DNA from: an uncultured Bacteroidota bacterium
GTDB lineage: Bacteria > Bacteroidota > Bacteroidia > Chitinophagales > Chitinophagaceae
Direction: 5' to 3'
Assembly: GCA_946479535.1 (NCBI GenBank)
Contig: CAMLGP010000169.1
Location: forward strand, 1 to 6,444
DNA: 6,444 nt
Shown: positions 1 through 6,444 of the stretch, in pieces
How the letters are laid out: each line of letters opens with the position of its first letter
How positions within the stretch are numbered: the stretch's first letter is position 1
Made by a program: the position numbers and the translations under genes
Notes under the pieces: model-generated
The model's input: only the letters and a program-made list of their open reading frames with translations
What the model was told of the DNA's origin: nothing
The model's database searches: none

Positions 1-126
1 GACATGTATAGTGGAGTTGCCTGTCAAAATTCCCTGTGGGGAACAGTCAGGTATAATTTCCTGTCTATTCAAACATTATTTCCATGAATTCCCACAAATA
101 AGCCATTCTTTCATTCAGCGTCCGGT

Positions 127-134
127 TAGCTTTG
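127..134 (+). promoter_or_regulatory. candidate Bacteroidota -7 promoter element (TAGCTTTG)
   Basis: The octamer TAGCTTTG fits the Bacteroidota housekeeping-sigma -7 consensus TAnnTTTG exactly. It is the only exact match I found between 1 and 361 on the + strand. No clear TTG-type -33 element sits about 19-21 bases upstream, where the sequence reads around CATTCTTTC. Only half of the promoter is therefore supported. If it is real, transcription would begin near 140 and give a leader of about 220 nt containing both dyads described below. Confidence 0.3.
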
Positions 135-280
135 TTTGTCTTGGCTGATTATGACTGTGTAAATAAATATATTTCCCCGGTCTGAAAAGAACGATTCAAG
201 CAAACCACTTATTAAACCAAATAACTGCTGTATGAAGGAAAAAACCTAACCGCTTTCCCCAAATCTCATATTGAATGATA

Positions 281-298
281 AGAATGCAGGTGCATTCT
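281..298. promoter_or_regulatory. perfect interrupted palindrome, possible operator
   Basis: The arms AGAATGCA and TGCATTCT are exact reverse complements separated by GG, giving an 18-bp dyad with no mismatch. The flanking bases do not extend the pairing. The centre is about 72 bases upstream of the first susC-like start. The 2-base spacer fits a dimeric DNA-binding protein site better than an RNA hairpin, although a 7-bp stem with an AGGT loop is also possible. The regulator is unknown. Confidence 0.45.
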
Positions 299-301
299 AT
301 A

Positions 302-329
302 CTGGTCTGAAAAAAAGTTTCAGAGCCAG
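302..329 (+). promoter_or_regulatory. bulged stem-loop in the leader of the susC-like gene
   Basis: CTGGTCTGAAA (302-312) pairs with TTTCAGA-G-CCAG (318-329) over 11 base pairs with one bulged G at 325 and an AAAAG loop. The stem ends 32 bases before the ATG at 362. No T-run follows the descending arm (the next bases are ATGGACTTC), so it is not a standard intrinsic terminator. It could be an mRNA structure affecting stability or translation, or part of a binding site together with the adjacent palindrome. The pairing is seen directly and the role is inferred. Confidence 0.45.
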
Positions 330-361
330 ATGGACTTCTATTTACCTAATTAAATAATTAT

Positions 362-3300
362 ATGAAAAAGATTGAACGAGACCAATCGTTTGGCAGGTCT
401 TGTATAGCCATGAGTTCCCTGCCAAAGTTTACACTGGCACTGCTGACTGCTACATTGCTCATGCTACAGGCTTTTGCCGGTGACAGCCACCGGAATTTGG
501 GTTTTGGTCCGGAGAATGGTAAGAAAACAGGAACTGAGTTCTTTGAAGTTATTGTAACAGGAAAGATTGTAGATGATAATGGCGCTCCTCTTTCCGGAGT
601 AAGTATTTCCGAGAAAGGGACAAATAACGCAACATCTTCAAAGTCAGATGGTTCTTTTTCCATAACAGTAGCCAGTGAAAAATCGAGATTGGTTATAAGC
701 CATATCGGTTATGGCCAGCTGGAGGTTGCCATCACAAATAGTCACACATTACTTGTTAGGCTCTTTGCTACCACACAAACAATGGACAGTGTAATTGTAG
801 TAGGTTATGGCCGCCAGAGAAAACAAAGTGTTGTTGGAGCCATTTCACAAACAACCGGCAAAGTATTGCAACGTGCTGGTGGCGTTTCCACCATTGGCGG
901 TGCCTTAACCGGCAATGTACCGGGAGTTATTACAGTTACAGGCGTAGGAACTCCGGGTGCTGAAGACCCTACTATATATATAAGGGGTCAAAGTACCTGG
1001 AACAATAGCAACCCGCTTGTGCTGGTAGATGGAATTGAAAGGTCCATCACCGGGGTTGATATTGGTTCGGTAGAAAGCATATCCGTATTGAAAGATGCAT
1101 CTGCTACTGCCATATTTGGAGTAAAAGGAGCCAATGGGGTAATTCTTATTACAACAAAAAGAGGAACAGAAGGCAAGGCTAATATTAATATTATTGCTAA
1201 TTCTACTGTGAAGATCCCTTCACGTCTTCCTCAAAAATATGATTCTTACGATGCCTTAAAGATCAGGAACTGGGCCATTGAGCGAGAGCTGGGACTTAAT
1301 CCCGCATCATGGGCTGATATTACTCCTTATGCTATAATGGACAAATACCGCAATCCGGCCAATGCGCAGGAAGCTCAGCAGTATCCTAATATTGACTGGG
1401 TAGATGAGACCATTGAAAAGTATGCGATGTCTTACAACACCAATATCAGCGTATCCGGTGGTTCATCCTTTGTAAAGTATTTTACCGCACTTGATCTTCT
1501 TCATGAAGGTGATATCATGAAGATTGATAATAACTGGAAAGGTTATCATCCTGGTTTTTATTACGACAGGTTAAACATTCGTGCCAACCTTGATTTTAAA
1601 TTGACAAATACCACAACGCTTTCCGCCAACCTGGCCGGATTGCATGGAAATAAACAGGATACCTGGAGCGGTTTTGAATATTCCTGGTACCAGGCAGTTT
1701 ACGGATTGGCTCCTGATCTGTTCTATCCCCGTTATGCTGATGGCAGCTGGGGGTATTATCCACTAGATCCCGTTTCAACTAATAACTCCGCACAAATTCT
1801 CTCTAATAATGGTGTAAGAAAAACAAAGACAACCCAGATCAATACAGACTTCACACTTACGCAAGACCTCAGTATGTTGGTGAAGAACCTCAATGTCAAA
1901 GGAACATTTTCACTGGATAACACCTTTGTTTCTCAGGGGGGTGTATATGATGATGGAAGCGGTATAGTGAAATACATTTATCAGGATGGGAGAGTGCAAT
2001 ATCGAAATACCACTGGCGCAAACCAGTTTGATTATGTTGTTCCGCTTTGGTCTACAAGGCCCGATGCAATGCAGAATAACGCTACCCGGAGAAAGAAATT
2101 TTACCAGTTGCAGTTAAACCATTCAGCAAAGATTGGTCAGCATAATATTTCAGAAATGGCACTTTTCAGCCGTGACGAATATGCTACTGGTAGCGAATTC
2201 CCCAACTATCGTGAGGATTGGGTATTCAGGACTACTTACAATTATGCCAGCAGGTATTTTGTTGAGTTTAATGGATCATACAATGGGTCTGAAAAATTCA
2301 GCAGCAATTACAGGTTCCATTTCTTCCCCTCTGCTGCTGTGGGTTGGACCGTTACAAACGAAAATTTCATGAATGATGTGAACTGGCTTACTTCACTTAA
2401 GATCAGAGCTTCTTATGGACTGGTAGGCAATGATAATATAAATGGCCGCTGGTTGTATCAAACATTATGGTCTTATGGTGGCCAGACGCATATGGGTGAT
2501 GCCGGAGGAAATAACAGTCCTTATATATGGTATAGGGAATCAACTATTGGGAATCCAGACCTGCGTTGGGAAACTGTAGAAAAAGGAAACCTGGGTGTTG
2601 ATTTCTCTGTGCTAAAAGGCATGGTGGAAGGAAGTGTAGATGTGTTCCGCGATTACAGGTATGATATTTTGCTTGCAGGAAACCGTAGAGCAGTCCCGGT
2701 CTATTTTGGAGGTACGCCGCCCGTTGCTAACCTGGGTAAAGTAAAGGTGAGAGGTTATGAGATTGATCTCAAATTCAACAAATCGTTGAATAAAGACTGG
2801 CGTCTGTGGTCAAATATGGCCGCAACGCATGCAAAGGATAAGATCTATGATGCAGACGATCCCCAATTGCTGGATGATTACCTGAAGCAGCAGGGATTTC
2901 AGATCGGTCAGTACCGTTCACAGATCCGTACTGGCTTCTACAATACCTGGGATGAGGTATATGGCAGCACTCAGGTAAACGCTTATGATAACGAGAAACT
3001 GCCCGGCAATTTCAACCTGGTAGACTTCAATGGAGATGGTGTGATCAACGATTACGATAATGTTCCTTATGCATATCCTGAAAGGCCACAAAATACCTAT
3101 ACAGCCACAATAGGGTTTGATTATAAACGACTGTCTGTATTTATACAATTTTACGGAGTAAATAATGTTACCAGGAATCTTACTCAGACCAATTTCAGCG
3201 CATCGCTAAATGCGGTTTACAAGCAGGGTGATTATTGGACGAAAGATAATACTGACGCCACTTCTTACCTGCCAAGGTGGAAGACGCATGTATACAGTTA

Positions 3301-3553
3301 TGGAGATTTCTATAATTATGACGGGTCTTATTTGCGGTTAAAAGCAGCGGAAATATCCTATACAATCAATCCGGCATGGCTACGGACCAAAGGTGTTCAA
3401 TCACTTCGTTTTTATCTCAATGGAAACAACCTGCTTTTCTGGAGCAAAATGCCGGATGACCGTGAAGCGAATATCGGTTCCAGCAATTATGCAGGTCAGG
3501 GGGCCTATCCAACGGTTCGCAGAATTAACCTGGGATTGAATATCAGTCTCTAA
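362..3553 (+). CDS. SusC/RagA-family TonB-dependent outer-membrane transporter
   Basis: This is a complete 1063-residue SusC-like importer. It is expected to form a 22-strand outer-membrane barrel that takes up ligand delivered by its SusD partner, using TonB energy. In order it has: a signal peptide with a long n-region, hydrophobic core about 22-38 and likely cleavage after AFA39; a carboxypeptidase-regulatory-like domain about 65-135 (VTGKIVDDNGAPLSGVSI); a SusC TonB-box-like motif MDSVIVVGYG (141-150); a plug about 150-268 with IYIRG, LVLVDGI and GANGVILITTKRG; and a barrel with the family motifs YGLVGNDN (685-692), NPDLRWE (731-737) and a C-terminal YLNGNNLLFWSKMPDDRE. There is no STN domain, so it is not the signalling type linked to FecR/ECF sigma. 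ATG 362 was chosen for its A/T-rich upstream tract; M17 (410) would also leave a good signal peptide. The susD-like gene follows after 16 nt. The substrate cannot be read from sequence. Confidence 0.96.
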   Translation: MKKIERDQSFGRSCIAMSSLPKFTLALLTATLLMLQAFAGDSHRNLGFGPENGKKTGTEFFEVIVTGKIVDDNGAPLSGVSISEKGTNNATSSKSDGSFSITVASEKSRLVISHIGYGQLEVAITNSHTLLVRLFATTQTMDSVIVVGYGRQRKQSVVGAISQTTGKVLQRAGGVSTIGGALTGNVPGVITVTGVGTPGAEDPTIYIRGQSTWNNSNPLVLVDGIERSITGVDIGSVESISVLKDASATAIFGVKGANGVILITTKRGTEGKANINIIANSTVKIPSRLPQKYDSYDALKIRNWAIERELGLNPASWADITPYAIMDKYRNPANAQEAQQYPNIDWVDETIEKYAMSYNTNISVSGGSSFVKYFTALDLLHEGDIMKIDNNWKGYHPGFYYDRLNIRANLDFKLTNTTTLSANLAGLHGNKQDTWSGFEYSWYQAVYGLAPDLFYPRYADGSWGYYPLDPVSTNNSAQILSNNGVRKTKTTQINTDFTLTQDLSMLVKNLNVKGTFSLDNTFVSQGGVYDDGSGIVKYIYQDGRVQYRNTTGANQFDYVVPLWSTRPDAMQNNATRRKKFYQLQLNHSAKIGQHNISEMALFSRDEYATGSEFPNYREDWVFRTTYNYASRYFVEFNGSYNGSEKFSSNYRFHFFPSAAVGWTVTNENFMNDVNWLTSLKIRASYGLVGNDNINGRWLYQTLWSYGGQTHMGDAGGNNSPYIWYRESTIGNPDLRWETVEKGNLGVDFSVLKGMVEGSVDVFRDYRYDILLAGNRRAVPVYFGGTPPVANLGKVKVRGYEIDLKFNKSLNKDWRLWSNMAATHAKDKIYDADDPQLLDDYLKQQGFQIGQYRSQIRTGFYNTWDEVYGSTQVNAYDNEKLPGNFNLVDFNGDGVINDYDNVPYAYPERPQNTYTATIGFDYKRLSVFIQFYGVNNVTRNLTQTNFSASLNAVYKQGDYWTKDNTDATSYLPRWKTHVYSYGDFYNYDGSYLRLKAAEISYTINPAWLRTKGVQSLRFYLNGNNLLFWSKMPDDREANIGSSNYAGQGAYPTVRRINLGLNISL

Positions 3554-3569
3554 ACAAAAAATAGTAATT

Positions 3570-5396
3570 ATGAAACGCTATAATAAAATATTCCTGGTTG
3601 CGGTTGTGCTCTTTTTTGTATCAGGAATCGTATCCTGCAAAAAATACCTTGAAAAAGCACCCGATGCAGGTATTTCAGAAAAAGATGTGTTTTTAAATTT
3701 CCGGAACTTTCAGGGCTTTGTGGAAGAGCTGTACTGCTGTTTGCCTGATATGTCTAAATCAACATGGAATGGTGAATGGAATATGGGAGATGATATCATA
3801 TCCACTACCAATGCCAATTACCGGATAAACGCAGAGTTTGACAATGGAAACTATTGGGCCTGGAGAACAAACGGTGGGGGATGGGACAATAGCTGGCTTG
3901 ATGATAATGGTCCCAATACTGATCCGAATGAAAGTAAAAATAAGGGACTATGGCCTTTAAGTTGGTATGGTATCCGTAAGGCAAATGTAGGACTGGCCAA
4001 TATTGATCTGATGGTGGATGCTACCCAGGAAGAAAGGAATTTTGTTAAAGGTCAACTACTTTTCTACCGTGGATTCTTTCATTTCCAGTTAATGAGTTTC
4101 TGGGGTGGCCTTCCGTATATCGATACAGTGCTTTCCAGTTCTGCAAAACTGGAACTGCCAAGACTTAATTACCGCGAAACTGCTCTCCGTGCAGCAAAAG
4201 ATTTTGAAGATGCGGCTGCATTGCTTCCGGCTAATTGGGATAACTCAACTGTAGGTCAGGCAACAGCGGGCAATAACCAGCAGCGGATTACTAAATCAAC
4301 AGCGCTTGCAATGAAAGGGAAAGATCTTTTATATGCAGCAAGCCCAATGATGAATCAGGCTTCTACCGGTAACAGTAATTATGATGCTGAACTTTGCAAG
4401 CAGGCAGCTGATGCATTTGCAAGGATGCTGAAATTGTCTGATGAGGGACAGGCCTATTATAAATTATTGCCGTTTGACAGGTACAGTGAGAACTGGTATA
4501 CCATTTCTTCTTATGGGAAGCACCCCGGATACCCTGAAGTGGTGTTTGGTCCACCAACATATGCAGCCTGGCAATCCAGGTGGTCTCTCGTGAATATGTT
4601 CATTCCTCCTTCATTGGGAGGTGAAGCTGGTATATCATCACCTGCAGCAAATTATGTAAACAATTTTGGTATGGCTAATGGCCTGCCGCTGGATGCCGCA
4701 GGATCCGGCTATGATATTGCTGATCCCTGGACTAACCGCGATCCCCGCTTTTATAAATGTATAACCTATGATGGCGAACGAATTATCCAGGGTACCGGCA
4801 ATCCGGATTTTCGTTTCGCCAATTTATACAATGGTGGTAATCTCAGACGCGATAATGATGCCAGTCGTACCGGCTACCTGGTTGGAAAATTTGTTACAAA
4901 CAAATGCAACAACGTAGATAACGAATGGAACAATATTAATATCATCATTCCTTACCTGAGGTTAGCTGATGTTTACCTCATGTATTCCGAGGCTGTATTG
5001 CAGGGATATGGTACGCCACAAAGCAGTTTCCCCGGATACCTTACTGCAATAGAGGCCTTTAATAAAATAAGGCAAAGAGCAAATGTGCCAGGAATAGATG
5101 CACGATATATTGGAACCAAAGAAGATTTTATGGGTGAATTGATAAGGGAAAGAGCGGTTGAACTGGCATTTGAAGGATTACGCTGGCATGACCTGCGCCG
5201 CTGGAAACTGGCCGGTGAGAAAAAATACAAAGAGAAAACAGCTATTGATTTTGATCGCGGTGGAAACGGAAAACCTATCAACTTGAGAGAAAGGTTGATA
5301 GTAACGCGTGTGTTTGATCAAAAACATAACTGGTTGCCCTTACCAACGAACCAGGTGAATCTATATCCTTCATTCGGACAGAATCCTGGCTGGTAA
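3570..5396 (+). CDS. SusD/RagB-family nutrient-binding outer-membrane lipoprotein
   Basis: This is a complete 608-residue SusD-like surface lipoprotein, the ligand-binding lid of the upstream SusC barrel. A lipoprotein signal peptide (KRYNK, hydrophobic core 7-20) ends in the lipobox IVSC with the lipidated Cys at 23, followed by KKYLEKAPD as in many SusD proteins. Family landmarks are KGQLLFYRGFFHFQLMSFWGG (160-180), the helical TPR-type segment STALAMKGKDLLYAAS (243-258), NGLPL (370-374) and ADPWTNRDPRF (384-394), YLRLADVYLMYSEA (462-475), IRERAVELAFEGLRWHDLRRW (525-545) and the terminal NPGW. It is somewhat longer than many SusD proteins. Residues 66-132 carry many Trp, possibly part of a glycan-binding face, which is inference. 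A-rich sequence and no Shine-Dalgarno motif precede the ATG. It is very probably co-transcribed with the genes on both sides. Confidence 0.96.
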   Translation: MKRYNKIFLVAVVLFFVSGIVSCKKYLEKAPDAGISEKDVFLNFRNFQGFVEELYCCLPDMSKSTWNGEWNMGDDIISTTNANYRINAEFDNGNYWAWRTNGGGWDNSWLDDNGPNTDPNESKNKGLWPLSWYGIRKANVGLANIDLMVDATQEERNFVKGQLLFYRGFFHFQLMSFWGGLPYIDTVLSSSAKLELPRLNYRETALRAAKDFEDAAALLPANWDNSTVGQATAGNNQQRITKSTALAMKGKDLLYAASPMMNQASTGNSNYDAELCKQAADAFARMLKLSDEGQAYYKLLPFDRYSENWYTISSYGKHPGYPEVVFGPPTYAAWQSRWSLVNMFIPPSLGGEAGISSPAANYVNNFGMANGLPLDAAGSGYDIADPWTNRDPRFYKCITYDGERIIQGTGNPDFRFANLYNGGNLRRDNDASRTGYLVGKFVTNKCNNVDNEWNNINIIIPYLRLADVYLMYSEAVLQGYGTPQSSFPGYLTAIEAFNKIRQRANVPGIDARYIGTKEDFMGELIRERAVELAFEGLRWHDLRRWKLAGEKKYKEKTAIDFDRGGNGKPINLRERLIVTRVFDQKHNWLPLPTNQVNLYPSFGQNPGW

Positions 5397-5431
5397 TCCA
5401 ATGGAATCAGGCTCATTAAAAATCAAATCAA

Positions 5432-6444
5432 ATGAAGTATTTAAAAATAGGGATAGCGTTTTGTTTGTTATCCGTCTTCATGGCGAATAAGTTACGAGCG
5501 CAAAATACAAACGAAGTCAAAATAAAATCGGCAGTTTACGATCAGAATGGTCAACCCGTTCAGGGAGTAACCATCTCATTCAATCAGGGCCGGAAGGTGA
5601 CATATACGGATGCCTCCGGGAAGTTTGCCATTTCTGCATCTACTATAACGCCCATACTGGTAACCGCCCCCGGCTTTAAAATGCAAAGCATTCGGGCCGA
5701 AAGCATAACCGACCGCATCATTCTGATCAGTGATGCTGGCTCTATGCCGGTTAATATGCCATTCAAAACAATAAACAGGGAAGACGTTCATGGCGCAGTT
5801 TCTGTGCTGAATCCGGAATCGTTTATCGATTATGATTATAACCTGTCAGTAGAAGGTGGAATGAATGGCCGCGTAGGAGGACTGCTATGGAGCAATAATA
5901 TCTGGGGCATGGAAAATGCAATTGTGATGATAGATGGTGTACGTCGTGAATTCAGTGATGTTATATTAAATGAAGTTCAGCAGATCACTGTTTTGAAAGG
6001 AATAAATGCTGTGGCGCTTTATGGCAGCCAGGGGGCCAAGGGCGTGATCCTTATAACAACCAAAAAGGGAGATGCCAATTCAAGGAAAATAAATATACGG
6101 GTGAATAAGGGGGTGTCCACTCCACTTGAAATGCCCAATTACCTCAATTCAGCAGACTATATGGGTTTGTATAATGAAGCGAGACGCAACGATGGGTTGC
6201 CGGAACTCTATGATGCCACAACTATCCAGAACTACCGGACTGGAAATGCATATCGGTTTCCCAGCGTTGACTAATTTTCAAAGCAATATGTAAAGGACTT
6301 CCAGAATACAATGGATGCCAACGCGGAATTTTCCGGTGGAAACAGCGCCGCCAGATTTTATTCTAATATCGGGTGGTACAATAGCTCAACTTTACTGAAT
6401 GTTGGAGAGGGAAATAACGAAGGGGATAACCGCTTCAATGTAAG
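5432..6444 (+). pseudogene. second SusC/RagA-family transporter, interrupted by an in-frame stop and cut by the window end
   Basis: The first open part (5432-6274) encodes 280 residues. It has a signal peptide (MKYLKIGIAFCLLSVFMANK, cleavage near RAQ24), a carboxypeptidase-regulatory-like domain about 28-100 (SAVYDQNGQPVQGVTISF), and a plug with NAIVMIDGVRRE (162-173) and ALYGSQGAKGVILITTKKG (195-213). TAA at 6272-6274 ends it before the barrel. The same frame continues without stops for 56 more codons to the window end and still reads as SusC (AEFSGGNSAARFYSNIGWYN), aligning with NISVSGGSSFVKYFTALD in the first SusC. A 280-residue product would lack the barrel and could not transport. The usual VVGYG TonB-box region is replaced by VNMPFKTINREDVHGAVSV (107-125). 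It follows the susD-like gene by 35 nt with no terminator. The alternative is an intact gene with a base-call error at the stop. Confidence 0.8.
6272..6274 (+). other. in-frame nonsense codon (TAA) in the second susC-like gene
   Basis: The protein reads RFPSVD, then stop, then FSKQYVKDFQ. The first SusC has YPNIDW-VDETIEKY at the matching place, so the stop falls where an aromatic residue is expected. TAA is one base from the Tyr codons TAT and TAC. The reading frame is unchanged on both sides, so this is a substitution and not an indel. Confidence 0.8.

Larger units (their letters stand above)
1..361. other. non-coding leader / upstream intergenic region
   Basis: No convincing gene lies here. 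The longest open stretch is in + frame 2 (2-148, 48 codons ending in TGA). It has no recognisable similarity and could at most be the tail of an unseen neighbour. From about 150 to 361 all frames are broken by stops. What can be seen is a candidate -7 promoter element near 127, a perfect interrupted palindrome at 281-298, a bulged hairpin at 302-329, and a very A/T-rich tract (347-361, two TAATTA copies) directly before the first start codon. That tract is the usual Bacteroidota style of ribosome entry, with no Shine-Dalgarno motif. Confidence 0.6.

Noticed and set aside
30..43. Small inverted repeat TTCCC-TGTG-GGGAA
   Set aside because: It is only 5 bp of pairing with no T-run or other context, so chance is a sufficient explanation.
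2..148. 48-codon open stretch in + frame 2 ending in TGA
   Set aside because: It has no recognisable motif and is cut by the window start. Open runs of this length occur by chance, so it cannot be called the tail of a real gene.
65..148. Short minus-strand open stretch (about 27 codons) with a protein-like look
   Set aside because: It is bounded by a stop on its 5' side, is too short, and has no family signature.
358..663. 101-aa minus-strand ORF overlapping the start of the first SusC
   Set aside because: It is a shadow of a strongly supported coding frame, with no family features of its own.
2133..2372. 79-aa + strand ORF in another frame within the first SusC
   Set aside because: It lies wholly inside the barrel-coding region, with no start context or recognisable domain.
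3554..3569. Possible terminator or promoter between the first SusC and SusD genes
   Set aside because: The 16-nt gap is A-rich with no inverted repeat and no TAnnTTTG element.
4973..5281. 102-aa minus-strand ORF inside the susD-like gene
   Set aside because: It is antisense to the conserved RERAVELAFEGLRWHDLRRW region of SusD, which explains the lack of stops.
6272..6274. Stop codon recoding or programmed frameshift in the second SusC
   Set aside because: The codon is TAA with no slippery site or evident recoding structure, and the frame is unchanged after it. A simple substitution or base-call error is more economical.

Overview
The window is from a Bacteroidota genome, most likely a Chitinophagaceae-type member of the phylum, although the genus is inferred. 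The evidence is SusC/RagA-family TonB-dependent transporter genes paired with a SusD/RagB lipoprotein, A/T-rich translation starts with no Shine-Dalgarno sequence, and moderate G+C. Everything recognisable lies on the + strand.

Layout: positions 1-361 are non-coding as far as I can tell. They hold a candidate Bacteroidota -7 promoter element (127-134), a perfect 8-bp interrupted palindrome (281-298) and, three bases later, an 11-bp stem-loop with one bulged G (302-329). Next come a complete SusC-like transporter of 1063 aa (362-3553), a complete SusD-like lipoprotein of 608 aa (3570-5396, 16-nt gap), and the start of a second, divergent SusC-like gene (5432 onward, 35-nt gap). The second SusC is interrupted by an in-frame TAA at 6272-6274. 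The same frame then stays open, and SusC-like, to the window end, so this looks like a nonsense change in a formerly intact gene, or a base-call error.

Together the genes look like one operon and the front part of a polysaccharide- or nutrient-utilisation locus. SusD captures a ligand at the cell surface as the lid of the SusC barrel, and SusC imports it with TonB energy. No glycoside hydrolase, sensor or other enzyme lies in the window, so the substrate cannot be named. I found no RNA gene, mobile element or CRISPR array, and nothing that amounts to a new system. The points most worth a second look are the nonsense codon, the paired dyads in the leader, and the unusual TonB-box region of the second SusC.
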